Below are positions 17,141 to 28,378 of a stretch of DNA of 64,000 nucleotides, one piece after another; position 1 is the first letter of the stretch, and each line of letters starts with the position of its first letter. The stretch spans positions 558,001 to 622,000 of the forward strand of contig NZ_JACBFS010000001.1 in assembly GCF_022138605.1 (NCBI RefSeq), written 5' to 3'. The notes beneath the pieces are model-generated. The model worked only from the letters and a program-made list of their open reading frames with translations, did no database searches and was not told the DNA's origin. The stretch is from Xanthobacter sp. NM-25 (GTDB taxonomy: Bacteria > Pseudomonadota > Alphaproteobacteria > Rhizobiales > Xanthobacteraceae). A program made the position numbers and the translations under genes.

Positions 17141-18337
17141 TCACAGGCCGAGGATCGCCTTGGCGATCACATTGTGCTGGATCTCGTTGGACCCGCCATA
17201 GATGGACACCTTGCGGGTGTTGAAATAGACCGGCGCGGCGGTATCGGCCCAGGCGAACAGCGCCTCGGCGTCATTGTGGCCGGCCTCCGCGCGACCGGAG
17301 GCCAGCGCCTGCGGCCCAGCCAGCTCCAGCAGCAGCTCGGTCGTCGCCTGCTGCAGTTCCGAGCCCTTGATCTTCAGGATGGAGGAGGCCGGATCGGGCT
17401 TGGTGGGATCGCGCGTCGCCTGCGCCGCCACCACCCGCATCTGGGTGATCTCCAGCGCCTTCAGCTCGATCTCGACGGAGGCGAGACGGGAGCGGAAGTC
17501 GAGATCGTCCCACATGGTGCCGGCCCCGGCGGGGGCCGACTTGGCAAGCCGCTTGATGCGGGCGATGCGCTCCTTGGACATGCCGATGCGGGCGATGCCG
17601 GTGCGCTCGTTGGCGAGCAGGAACTTGGCATAGTCCCAGCCCTTATTCTCCTCGCCGACAAGGTTCTCCACCGGCACCTTCACGCTATCGAGGAACACCT
17701 CGTTCACCTCGTGCCGGCCGTCGATGGTGATGATGGGGCGCACGGTGACGCCCGGGCTCTTCATGTCGATGAGGATGAAGGAGATGCCCGCCTGCTTCTT
17801 GGCGGCGGGATCGGTGCGGGCGAGGCAGAACATCCAGTCGGCATACTGGCCAAGCGTGGTCCAGGTCTTCTGCCCGTCGATGATGTAATGGTCGCCCTCG
17901 CGCACCGCGCGGGTCTTGAGGGAGGCGAGGTCGGAACCGGCGCCGGGCTCGGAGAAGCCCTGGCACCACCAGTCCTCGAGGCTCTTGATGCGCGGCAGGA
18001 AGCGCGCCTTCTGCGCCTCGTTACCAAAGGTGGCGATCACCGGGCCCACCATGTGGCAGTTGAACTGCAGCGGCAGCGGCACCGCCGCCTGCATCAGCTC
18101 TTCCATGAAGATGTAGCGCTCAACGGCGCTCCAGTTCTGGCCGCCATGTTCCACCGGCCAGTGGGGCACGGCCCAGCCCTTGTCGTTCAGAATGCGCTGG
18201 GAGGACACATAGTCTTCCCGCGCCATCTTGCGGCCCTCGGAGACCTTGGCGCGGATCTCGGCGGGAATTTCGGTGCGGAAGAAGGTGCGCACCTCCTCGC
18301 GGAAGGCCACCTCTTCGGGGGTGAAGCGCAGATCCAT
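17141..18337 (-). CDS. pimC: acyl-CoA dehydrogenase, pimeloyl-CoA dehydrogenase large subunit type
   Basis: This 398 aa acyl-CoA dehydrogenase has the FAD-binding segment WWCQGFSEPGAGSDLASLKTRA (about residues 123-144) and YIIDGQKTWTTLGQYADWMF (about 152-171). Its C-terminal motif is IYGGSNEIQHNVIAKAILGL. The usual Glu of the EGTNE motif is a Gly here, which is normal for the large subunit of alpha2-beta2 dehydrogenases that take their base from another position. It begins 3 bp after pimB and precedes pimD. Together they would perform the first oxidation of a dicarboxylic or long acyl-CoA. Confidence 0.88.
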   Translation of the reverse strand: MDLRFTPEEVAFREEVRTFFRTEIPAEIRAKVSEGRKMAREDYVSSQRILNDKGWAVPHWPVEHGGQNWSAVERYIFMEELMQAAVPLPLQFNCHMVGPVIATFGNEAQKARFLPRIKSLEDWWCQGFSEPGAGSDLASLKTRAVREGDHYIIDGQKTWTTLGQYADWMFCLARTDPAAKKQAGISFILIDMKSPGVTVRPIITIDGRHEVNEVFLDSVKVPVENLVGEENKGWDYAKFLLANERTGIARIGMSKERIARIKRLAKSAPAGAGTMWDDLDFRSRLASVEIELKALEITQMRVVAAQATRDPTKPDPASSILKIKGSELQQATTELLLELAGPQALASGRAEAGHNDAEALFAWADTAAPVYFNTRKVSIYGGSNEIQHNVIAKAILGL

Positions 18338-18340
18338 GGC

Positions 18341-19528
18341 TCAGGCCTCCGGGTTGATTTCGATGAGGCCCGCGGCCCCCATGCCGCCGGCGATGCACAT
18401 GGTGACCACCGCATAGCGCACGCCGCGCCGCCGGCCTTCCAGCACCGCATGGCCCACCAGGCGCGCCCCGCTCATGCCGAACGGATGGCCCACCGAGATG
18501 GCGCCGCCGTTGACGTTGCAGATCTCAGGATCGATGCCCAGCGTGTCGCGGCAATAGACCGACTGGGAGGCGAACGCCTCGTTCAGCTCCCACAGGCCGA
18601 TGTCGGAGACCTTGAGGCCCTGGCGCGCCAGCAGCCGCGGCACCGCGTGCACCGGGCCGATGCCCATCTCGTCCGGCTCGCAGCCGGCGGTGGCATAGCC
18701 GCGGAAGATGCCGAGCACCGGCGCGCCGATGCGCGCCGCCTCGGTGGAGGACATGAGCACCGAGGCGGAGGCGCCATCGGAGAGCTGGGAGGCATTGCCG
18801 GCGGTCACGAATTCGCCCTCGCCGCGCACCGGCTTCAGCTTGGAAAGGCCCTCCAGGGTGGTCTCGGGCCGGTTGCCCTCGTCCTTGGCGAGGGTCACCG
18901 TTTCGCGGCGGGTCTCGCCGGTGTCCTTGTTGGTCAGCTCCTTCTCGACGGTGATCGGAACGATCTCATTGTCGAACACGCCAGACGCCTGGGCGGCGGC
19001 GGTGCGCTGCTGGCTGGCGAAGGAGAATTCATCCTGCGCCGCGCGGGTGACGCCATAGCGCTTGGCCACCGTGTCGCCGGTCTCGATCATGGAGACGTAG
19101 ACGTCGGGCTTGTGGGCGGAAAGCCAGTCGTTGCGATAGAGCTCGCGATTGACCGGCTGCACCAGCGAGATGGATTCGACGCCCCCCGCCACGGCCACCG
19201 GCACGCCATCCATGACGATGCGCTTGGCGGCGTGGGCGATGGCCTCCAGGCCCGAGGCGCAGAAGCGGCTCACGGTGACGCCGGTGGCGGTCACCGGAAT
19301 GCCGGCCACCAGCGCCCCGTGGCGGGCGACGTTGCCGCCGGTGGCCCCTTCCGGATAGCCGCAGCCCATGACCACTTCTTCCACGCTGGCCGGATCCACC
19401 GCGCCGCGGGCCAGGGCATGGCGGATGGCGTGGGCGGCCATGTCCGCCCCCTTGGTGATGTTGAGGGCTCCCCGCTGCGCCTTGCCGATGGGCGTGCGCG
19501 CGGTGGAGACGATGACGGCATCGACCAT
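18341..19528 (-). CDS. pimB: acetyl-CoA acyltransferase (thiolase), PimB-like
   Basis: This 395 aa degradative thiolase has all catalytic residues: Cys90 in SRFCASGLEAI, His348 in SVGHPFGMSGAR and Cys378 in VTMCIAGGMGAAG. It cleaves 3-oxoacyl-CoA to acetyl-CoA and a shortened acyl-CoA, the last step of the beta-oxidation spiral. It lies third in the order pimF, pimA, pimB, pimC, pimD, which I recall from the pimeloyl-CoA operon of Rhodopseudomonas palustris. The start ATG follows GGAAGCGTTC. Confidence 0.92.
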   Translation of the reverse strand: MVDAVIVSTARTPIGKAQRGALNITKGADMAAHAIRHALARGAVDPASVEEVVMGCGYPEGATGGNVARHGALVAGIPVTATGVTVSRFCASGLEAIAHAAKRIVMDGVPVAVAGGVESISLVQPVNRELYRNDWLSAHKPDVYVSMIETGDTVAKRYGVTRAAQDEFSFASQQRTAAAQASGVFDNEIVPITVEKELTNKDTGETRRETVTLAKDEGNRPETTLEGLSKLKPVRGEGEFVTAGNASQLSDGASASVLMSSTEAARIGAPVLGIFRGYATAGCEPDEMGIGPVHAVPRLLARQGLKVSDIGLWELNEAFASQSVYCRDTLGIDPEICNVNGGAISVGHPFGMSGARLVGHAVLEGRRRGVRYAVVTMCIAGGMGAAGLIEINPEA

Positions 19529-19549
19529 GAACGCTTCCTCGTCTTGATT

Positions 19550-21288
19550 TCAGTGTGTTTCGGGAGTGGTGCGGGCGATGGCGGCGGCGGCCGCGGCCTC
19601 GACGTCGGCGGCGACTTCCGCCATCAGCACCTTGGGCAGGAGCTTGCCCACCGGGCTGCGCGGCAGCGCCTCGCGGAATTCGAGGGCCCGCGGCATCTCG
19701 TGCCGGCCCAGGCGATCGGCCAGGAAGGTGGTGAGCTCGTCCAGCGTGAAGGGCGCCGCCCCCGCCTTCAGCTTCACATAGGCCTTGGCGGACTGGCCGC
19801 GATAGGCATCCGGCACGCCGATGACGATGACTTCCTCCACCGCCGGGTGCTCGTAGATGGCGTTCTCCACCGCCGCCGGATAGACGTTGAAGCCGGACGA
19901 GATGATCATGTTCTTGCGCCGGTCGACGATCTCGAACAGACCTTCCTCGTCCATGCGCCCCATGTCGCCGGTGAGGAACCAGCCGTCGTGGAAGGCGCCG
20001 GCGGTGCCCGCCGGATCGTCGAGATAGCCCTTGAACACGTTGGGGCCACGGATGGCGATCTCGCCCACCTCGCCCACCGGCAGGGTGCGGGCGGGGTCAT
20101 CCATGGCGACGATGCGCAGGGCGAGGCCCGGCAGCGGCACGCCGATGAGGCCGGGCCGGCGCGGCACCCGCTCCGGCACCCGCGAGCCCGCCGGCGCCGT
20201 CTCGGTCATGCCCCAGCCATTGTTGAGCTGGAGGCCGACGAGCCGTTCGATGCGCGCCTGCACCTCGAACGGCAGCGGCGCGCCGCCGGAGACGCAGGAT
20301 TTCAGCGACGAGAAATCCACCGCCTCCACCCCCGGCCGGTTCAAAAGCGCCACCCACATGGTGGGCACGCCGGAGAACTGGCTGGCCTTCAGCGCGCTCA
20401 CGTCGTGGATCAGCGTCTCCACGTCGAACCGCTGGCGCAGCAGGATCTCGTTGCCGTCGCGCAGGTGGCGCAGCAGCACGGTGGTGAGGGCGTAGATGTG
20501 GAACAGGGGCAGCACCGCGATGATGCGCTCCTGGCCTGCCACCAGCGGCCGCCCACCATCGCGCCACAGCCGGTACATGGCGACGGCGGCGGTGAGGTTG
20601 CCGTGGCTCAGCATGGCCGCCTTGGGCAGTCCGGTGGTGCCGCCGGTGAATTGCAGCACGGCGATGTCGTCCACCGCCGGCAGGGGCGCGGTCAGCGGCG
20701 CATCCCGCGGCACGGCGCCAAGGTCGCGGACGCCGGGCTGGTCGGGCATGGGCAGAGCGGGCACCTCGCCGGCGCCGAAGCGGGCGTCGTCCCCCACCAG
20801 CACCGTGTCGACGACGCCTTCGGCCAGCATCTCCAGCGCGTGCGGCAGGAAGCCGGGCAGATTGGTGGTGATGAGCCGCCGCGCGCCGGTGACCTTCAGT
20901 TTGTGGACGATCTCCCGGCGCGCATCGAGCGCCGAGATGTGCACCACCCTGGCGCCCAGCCGGGTCAAGGCGAAGAAGGCGAGCGGGTGATAGGGCGTGT
21001 TCGGCAGCAGCAGGGCCACATTGTCCCCGAGCCCCACGCCCTCGGCGGCAAAGCCGCTGGCGAGGCGCTCCACCTCCCGGGCCAGGGCGCCATAGGTGAT
21101 CTTGGCGCCGCGGAAATCCAGGGCCGGCTTGTCGGCCCCGGCGGCAACGCCGGCCGCCAGCAGCTCCGGCAGGGTGGTGATGTCGAGCGGCGCCGCCCAG
21201 TCGCAGACGTCCGGGAAATGCGCCTGCCAGGGCATCGCCTCCGCCCCGGCGCCGGGTGTTCCGGGGGCCTTCGCCCCTTCACCGGCCA

Positions 21289-21289
<1 letters not shown>
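19550..21289 (-). CDS. pimA: acyl-CoA synthetase (dicarboxylate-CoA ligase, PimA-like)
   Basis: This 579 aa AMP-forming ligase activates a carboxylic acid with ATP and CoA. The AMP-binding motif is FTGGTTGLPK (residues 214-223), with NNGWGMTET further on and the C-terminal hinge GLFEIVDRRKNMIISSGFNVYP. The ATG at 21289 shares its A with the pimF stop TGA, so the two are translationally coupled. The open frame extends further upstream into pimF in another phase and is not coding there. In R. palustris the homologue prefers dicarboxylic and medium-chain acids; the substrate here is inferred from operon context. Confidence 0.9.
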
Positions 21290-23373
<2,084 letters not shown>

Positions 23374-23387
23374 CTTCCCTCCCCATG

Positions 23388-23417
23388 AATTCTGCATTGC
23401 GGAATTATGATCTGCAG
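23388..23417. promoter_or_regulatory. palindromic operator next to pimF start
   Basis: AATTCTGCATTGCGGAATT (23388-23406) is a 19 bp palindrome with one mismatch, followed at 23412 by CTGCAG. The half-site TGCAGAATT recurs near 23520. The element lies 15 bp upstream of the pimF start codon, just beyond the ribosome site, where a bound repressor would block transcription. Confidence 0.5.
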
Positions 23418-23513
23418 TTTTCAAAGACGTGCCCCGCCGAACCCAGACTTGTCAAGGCCACAGACGGGCACAAGATGGTGCCATAGTACGATATGATATA
23501 AAAATGTTCCGAC

Positions 23514-23538
23514 CTGCAGAATTCTAATCTGCAGAATT
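23514..23538. promoter_or_regulatory. direct repeat CTGCAGAATT in pim/liv control region
   Basis: Two exact copies of CTGCAGAATT (23514-23523 and 23529-23538) are spaced 15 bp apart. They carry the same half-site as the palindrome near the pimF start, in the middle of the divergent region, and would suit a regulator controlling both directions. Confidence 0.5.
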
Positions 23539-23830
23539 GACACCGCCGGTGTGACCATGCCATGCATCTCGGGCACCGCGGCACGCCAAAGCCGGGGCAA
23601 ACAGAACGCGGGAGACACCTGCGCGATCGGGAGGAACTTCAGTGGCGGCTTGGTCCGTCACCCGGTGCATCGCCACCGGCCCTCATCCCATCGCCGGATC
23701 ACCGCAGGAGGCGGACACCTCGGCCCCCGGCCGTGCGCGTTCGCCTTCCACTGCAGCAAGGGAGGCGGCCGCCACCGGAACCCCGGACGGCACCGGCTCC
23801 CGGCGTCGGACACGCTCTGGGAGGAAATTC

Positions 23831-25009
23831 ATGGTCCGCAAGACACTCGCGTCCGCGACGTTCGCTCTCGCCCTGGCGGCGGGCAGCGCCGGCGCCCACG
23901 CCGAGGACGCCCCGAAAACCTTCACCATCGGGGCCCACATGCCGCTCACCGGCACGCTGGCGCGCTCCGGGCAGGCCTTCGACGAGGGCATGCAGGTGGC
24001 GGTGAAGATGTGCAATGCCATCTCCCCCAAGTACAAGGTGAAGGTCGAGGTCATCGACGACGAGAGCACGCCGGCGAAGGCGGTTTCCGCGGTCGAGAAG
24101 CTGGCCTCGAGCGGCGCCGTCGCCATCATCGGCGGCTACGGCTCCAACATCGTCGGCCCCGCCTCCGATGCATCCGACAAGCTGGGCAAGACCTACATCA
24201 CCGCCGGCGCGGTCAGCGACGAGCTTACCGCCCGCGGGCTGAAGACCTTCTTCCGCATCAACAACAATGCCGGTTACGAACGGGGCATTGCCACGCTTCT
24301 CACCGATCTGAAGCCGAAGTCGGTGTCCATCATCGCCTCCACCAAGGAGGCGCCGGCGCTGCTGGCGGCAGGCCTCGACAAGGACCTCACGGCGGCCGGC
24401 ATCAAGGTGACGGTGCACAAGTTCGATCCCGCCATCACCGATTTCAAGCCGATCATCAACAAGATCAAGCTGCAGGATAAGCCGGACATCATCATGATGT
24501 CGGCCTATGAGAACGACTATGTGGGCATCATCCGCGCCGCCAAGGTGCTGAAGCCCAACGTGAAGCTGATCGTCGGCACCTGGTCGCTGGCGACCCCCAA
24601 GATGTACACCGAATTCCCCGACCTCATGGGCAATGTGGTGGGCACCTCGTTCCTGCCGTTCCCGGTCGAGGTGAAGAGCGAGGAAGGCCAGACCTTCGCA
24701 AAGCTCTACAAGGAGATGTACAAGAAGGACATCGAGTATCTCTCCACCTTGAGCTTCGTGGAAACCATGGTGCTGTGCGACGGCATCTTCCGCGCCGCCG
24801 AGGCCGGCACCCTCGAAAGCGGCGGCCTGTCGGACGAGATGCGCAAGACCGACCGCGACAGCCTGCTCGGCCGCATCCAGTTCGACCAGACCGGCGACAA
24901 CCCCAACTTCTCCCTCTCCATGGGCCAGCACCGCGACGGCAAGATCGTGCTGGTGTCGCCCAAGTCCGCCGCCACCGGCGAGATCGTCTACCCGGGCCTG
25001 CCCTGGTGA
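23831..25009 (+). CDS. branched-chain amino acid-type ABC transporter substrate-binding protein
   Basis: This is a periplasmic binding protein of the LivK family, 392 aa. The ATG at 23831 has GGGAGGAAA 5 bp upstream and gives a signal peptide (MVRKTLASATFALALAAGSAGAHAED). The mature region starts with TFTIGAHMPLTGTLARSGQAFDEGMQ, typical of Leu/Ile/Val- and aromatic-acid-binding members. It heads a liv cassette (K, H, M, G, F) divergent from the pim operon. A ligand such as a dicarboxylate or aromatic acid is more likely than an amino acid, but this is inference from the neighbours. Confidence 0.9.
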   Translation: MVRKTLASATFALALAAGSAGAHAEDAPKTFTIGAHMPLTGTLARSGQAFDEGMQVAVKMCNAISPKYKVKVEVIDDESTPAKAVSAVEKLASSGAVAIIGGYGSNIVGPASDASDKLGKTYITAGAVSDELTARGLKTFFRINNNAGYERGIATLLTDLKPKSVSIIASTKEAPALLAAGLDKDLTAAGIKVTVHKFDPAITDFKPIINKIKLQDKPDIIMMSAYENDYVGIIRAAKVLKPNVKLIVGTWSLATPKMYTEFPDLMGNVVGTSFLPFPVEVKSEEGQTFAKLYKEMYKKDIEYLSTLSFVETMVLCDGIFRAAEAGTLESGGLSDEMRKTDRDSLLGRIQFDQTGDNPNFSLSMGQHRDGKIVLVSPKSAATGEIVYPGLPW

Positions 25010-25084
25010 CGTCCCTGCCGCGGGCCCATCCGTGCCCGCGGCCCCGCCCCCTTCCCCGACAGCTTGTGCTCCCGTCGAGGTGAC

Positions 25085-25957
25085 ATGACCGAACTCGTTC
25101 TGCAGGCGCTGTTTTCCGGCGTGCTGATCGGCGGCGTCTATGCGCTGGTGGCGCTCGGCCTCGCCCTCGCCTTCGGCGCTATGCGCATTATCAACCTGGC
25201 CCATGGCGAACTGGTGCTGCTGGCCGCCTACATGGCCTATCTGGTGGAATCCCGCACCGGGCTCGACCCCTATTTCGCCATTCCCCTGGCCCTGATCGTG
25301 GTCGGCGTGGCGAGCTGGATCCTGTTCCTGCTGGTGGACCGCATCAAGGACCACCGGGAGCTCAACTCCCTCATCCTCACCTTCGCCATTGGCATCATTC
25401 TCACCAATGCCATCCTGCTGCTGTTCGCCAGCGATGTGCGCACCACCAGCTCCGCCTTCCTGCAGGATGCGGTGTCGTTCGGCGACGTCTACGCCATGCG
25501 CGGCGAGCTGATCGCCTTCGTCCTGGCGCTGGTGCTCATGGGCGTGCTGTGGTGGTGGCTCAAGTCCAGCTGGTACGGGCGCGCGGTGCGCGCGGTGTCG
25601 TCCAATCGCGGCGCCGCCCAGCTCATGGGCATCAACCCCACCCGCATCGAAACCGTGTCGTTCCTGGTGGCCGGCGCCCTCGCATCGTTCGCCGGCATCG
25701 CCCTCTACACCATGAGCGTGGTGCAGCCGGCCACCGGCCATGCGCTCACCGTGAAGGCCTTCATCATCACCGTGCTGGCCGGCGTCGGCTCCATCCCCGG
25801 GGTGTTCCTGGGCGCGGTGCTGCTGGGCCTCACCGAGGCGCTCACCGTCACGTTCGCCAGCTCCGCCCTGCAGGAACTCGCCGGCATGGTGCTGTTCCTG
25901 CTCGTTCTGTTCTTCATGCCGAACGGCCTGTTCGGCGCGCGCGCCCGCCGCGGCTGA
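25085..25957 (+). CDS. branched-chain-type ABC transporter permease LivH-like
   Basis: This is an inner-membrane permease of 290 aa with about eight hydrophobic segments. Family motifs are GGVYALVALGLALAFGAMRIINLAHGELV near the N-terminus, MGINPTRIETVSFLVAGALASFAG and VKAFIITVLAGVGSIPGVFLGAVLLG. The ATG at 25085 follows GAGGTGAC; an upstream in-frame codon at 25064 is less likely. It is the second gene of the liv cassette, 75 bp after the binding-protein gene. Confidence 0.92.
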   Translation: MTELVLQALFSGVLIGGVYALVALGLALAFGAMRIINLAHGELVLLAAYMAYLVESRTGLDPYFAIPLALIVVGVASWILFLLVDRIKDHRELNSLILTFAIGIILTNAILLLFASDVRTTSSAFLQDAVSFGDVYAMRGELIAFVLALVLMGVLWWWLKSSWYGRAVRAVSSNRGAAQLMGINPTRIETVSFLVAGALASFAGIALYTMSVVQPATGHALTVKAFIITVLAGVGSIPGVFLGAVLLGLTEALTVTFASSALQELAGMVLFLLVLFFMPNGLFGARARRG

Positions 25958-25967
25958 AAGGCGAGCC

Positions 25968-26978
25968 ATGAGCCACTCTGCATCCCATCCCGCCGCCGGT
26001 TCCCCAGCCGGTTCCTCCACCGCCCGAGGCATCGCCCTCGGCGCCGGCCTCCTGGTGCTCGCGCTAGTGCCCCTCATGGTGGGCGCCAGCCCCTACATGC
26101 TGGGCCTTCTGATCTCCGCCCTGATCCTCGCCGGCCTTGCCTTGTCGTGGGCGCTGCTGGGCAATCTCGGCGGCATGGTCTCGTTCGGCCACGCCGCCTT
26201 CTTCGGCGTCGGCGCCTATGCCTCCGCCCTGCTGGCGGCCCGGCTCAACGTGCCGGTGCTGCTCGCCATTCCCATCGGCGGGCTGTTCGCCACCCTCTCC
26301 TCCCTCGCCATGCTGCCGGCGCTGCGATTGTCCGGGCCCTATTTCGCCCTGGCCATCCTCGCCTACGCGCAGATCTTCCGCATTCTCGCCACCGAGCTCG
26401 ACTGGCTCACCGGCGGCGCCGCCGGCCTGCAGCGCTTCCCCAGCCTGCCCACCGTGTTCGGCCTCGACCTGTCCGAGCGCGCCGGCAGCTATGTGCTGGT
26501 TCTGGCCTGCGTGGTGCTGTTCGCGCTGGTCTATGTCGTCATCCGCCGCAGCCACGTGGGCACCGCCCTGCGCGCCATCGCCGAGAGCGAGGACGCCACC
26601 CGGGTGGTGGGCGTGAACGCCACCGTGCTGAAGACCTGGATGCTGCTGCTCTCCGCCTTCATCGCCGGCGTGTTCGGGGCCCTCAATGCCCACATCATCG
26701 GCTTTCTCGAACCCGATTATGCCTTCTCCGGCATCTGGAGCGTCATGCCCATCATCGCCGCGGTGTTCGGCGGATACCGCACCGTGCTCGGCCCCATCGT
26801 CGGGGCGGTGGTGATCTATCTGTTCGACCAGGTGGTGGCCAAGAGCCTGATCCCGGTGGGGCACCAGATCCTGCTCGGCATCGTGCTGGCGGTGATGGTG
26901 CTGGTGGCCCCCAACGGGCTCTCCGGCCTCGTCGCCCGCCTCTTCCCCCGCTCGGAGAAGCACCATGCTGAAGCTTGA
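25968..26978 (+). CDS. branched-chain-type ABC transporter permease LivM-like
   Basis: This is the second permease of the cassette, 336 aa. It has the LivM motifs ALSWALLGNLGGMVSFGHAAFFGVGAYASALLA and ALRAIAESEDATRVVGVNATVLKTWMLLLSAFIAGVFGALNAH. About ten hydrophobic segments follow a short Ser/Ala-rich cytoplasmic leader. Its end overlaps livG by 14 bp. Confidence 0.92.
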   Translation: MSHSASHPAAGSPAGSSTARGIALGAGLLVLALVPLMVGASPYMLGLLISALILAGLALSWALLGNLGGMVSFGHAAFFGVGAYASALLAARLNVPVLLAIPIGGLFATLSSLAMLPALRLSGPYFALAILAYAQIFRILATELDWLTGGAAGLQRFPSLPTVFGLDLSERAGSYVLVLACVVLFALVYVVIRRSHVGTALRAIAESEDATRVVGVNATVLKTWMLLLSAFIAGVFGALNAHIIGFLEPDYAFSGIWSVMPIIAAVFGGYRTVLGPIVGAVVIYLFDQVVAKSLIPVGHQILLGIVLAVMVLVAPNGLSGLVARLFPRSEKHHAEA

Positions 26979-27675
26979 CGCCGTCACCGTCCGCTTCGGC
27001 GGCCTCACCGCCCTCTCGGACGTCTCCTTCGAGATCCCTCAGGGCGAGATCCTCGGCCTCGTCGGCCCCAATGGCGCCGGCAAGACCACCTTGTTCAACT
27101 CCATCTCGGGCCTGGTGAAGGCCCGGGGCCAGATCACCTTCGATGGCAAAAACGTCATCCGGCTACCGCTCCATCGCCGGGCGCGGGTGGGCATCGGCCG
27201 CACCTTCCAGATCCCCCAGCCCATGCACCATCTCTCGGTGCGGGAAAATCTCGCGGTGGCTCAAGTGTTTGGCGCCGGGCGCTACGACCCCAAGCGGATC
27301 GACGAGATCCTCACGGTGATGGAACTCTCCCACAAGGCCGACGCGGACGCCGCCTCCGCCCTCGCCCTGCAGGAGCTGAAGCGGCTGGAGATCGCCAAGG
27401 CCCTCGCCACCGAGCCCAAGCTGCTCCTCCTCGACGAGGTGCTGGCCGGCCTGGAGAGCAACGCCAAGCGCACATTCATGTTGAAGCTCAGGGAGTTGCA
27501 CCGCCTGTTCGGGCTCACCATCGTGATCGTCGAGCACGACATCGAGACGATCTCGGAACTGTGCACCCGCGCCGTGGTGCTGAACTTCGGCCAGCTCATC
27601 GCCGACGGCACACCGGCCGAGGTGTTCGCCAATCCGGCGGTGATGGAAAGCTACACGGGGACCGCCCATGCTTGA
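26965..27675 (+). CDS. branched-chain-type ABC transporter ATPase LivG-like, unusual signature motif
   Basis: This is one of the two ATPases of the importer, 236 aa. Walker A is GPNGAGKTT (residues 34-42) and Walker B LLLLDEV near 154, where Val replaces the usual Pro. The ABC signature, normally LS-x-G-Q, reads LALQE just before LKRLEIAKAL, so its glycine is missing. The Q-loop and H-loop (IVEHDIETI) are present. The ATP site completed by this signature may be weak, with LivF supplying the canonical one. The gene overlaps livM by 14 bp and livF by 8 bp, so expression is tightly coupled. Confidence 0.9.
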   Translation: MLKLDAVTVRFGGLTALSDVSFEIPQGEILGLVGPNGAGKTTLFNSISGLVKARGQITFDGKNVIRLPLHRRARVGIGRTFQIPQPMHHLSVRENLAVAQVFGAGRYDPKRIDEILTVMELSHKADADAASALALQELKRLEIAKALATEPKLLLLDEVLAGLESNAKRTFMLKLRELHRLFGLTIVIVEHDIETISELCTRAVVLNFGQLIADGTPAEVFANPAVMESYTGTAHA

Positions 27676-28378
27676 GACCCGCAACCTCACCTCCGGCTAT
27701 GGCGCCATCACCGTGCTGTGGGATGTGAACCTCACCTTCCGCGAAGGTGCGCTGACCGCCATCGTCGGCCCCAACGGCGCCGGAAAAACCACGCTGCTGC
27801 GGACGCTTACGGGCCTCCTGCCCTATCAGGGCGAGATCCTGCTGGGCGGCCAGCCGCTCAAGGGCAAGACCTGGGATCTCGCCGCGCAGGGCATCGTCAT
27901 GGTCCCGGAAGGCCGGCTGGTGTTCCGCGACATGTCGGTGGAGGAAAACCTCTATCTGGGCGCCTATCCGGAGCGCTGCCGGGCCGACCTCGCCACCAAT
28001 CTGGAGCGCATGTACACTTTCTTCCCCCGCCTCAAGGAGCGCCGCCACCAACTGGCCGGCTCGCTCTCCGGCGGCGAGGCGCAGATGGTGGCCATGGGCC
28101 GCGGGCTGATGGCGAAACCCCGCATCCTGCTCATCGACGAGCCTTCCCTGGGCCTCGCCCCGGTGATCGTCAACGAGGTGTTCGACATCATCCGCAAGCT
28201 GAAGGGTGAGGGCACCACCATCATCCTCATCGAGCAGAACACCCGCATGGCCTTGTCGGTGGCCGATGATCTCCACCTGATGCGCTCGGGCAAGGTGGTG
28301 ATGTCGGAGCCCGCCGCCGGCGTCGACATCGACCGCCTCCACGACCTCTATTTCGCGCGGGAGGGACAGGCCCAGTGA
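27668..28378 (+). CDS. branched-chain-type ABC transporter ATPase LivF-like
   Basis: This is the second ATPase, 236 aa, with canonical Walker A GPNGAGKTT (residues 33-41), signature LSGGEAQMVAMGRGLM and Walker B ILLIDEPSLGL followed by LIEQNTRMAL. The LivF-specific VPEGRLVFRDMSVEENL segment is present. Its stop codon overlaps the GTG start of the nitronate monooxygenase gene, placing that enzyme in the transporter operon. Confidence 0.93.
   Translation: MLETRNLTSGYGAITVLWDVNLTFREGALTAIVGPNGAGKTTLLRTLTGLLPYQGEILLGGQPLKGKTWDLAAQGIVMVPEGRLVFRDMSVEENLYLGAYPERCRADLATNLERMYTFFPRLKERRHQLAGSLSGGEAQMVAMGRGLMAKPRILLIDEPSLGLAPVIVNEVFDIIRKLKGEGTTIILIEQNTRMALSVADDLHLMRSGKVVMSEPAAGVDIDRLHDLYFAREGQAQ

Larger units (their letters stand above)
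23374..23830. other. divergent intergenic region of pim and liv operons
   Basis: This 457 bp gap holds two clusters of TGCAGAATT-type elements (described separately) and an AT-rich stretch around 23487-23510. CATAAT on the minus strand (23409-23404) resembles a -10 box inside the left cluster. The 290 bp next to the liv binding-protein gene is GC-rich with no convincing gene; an open frame in phase with livK runs back to 23642 but lies before the signal peptide. Confidence 0.6.
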
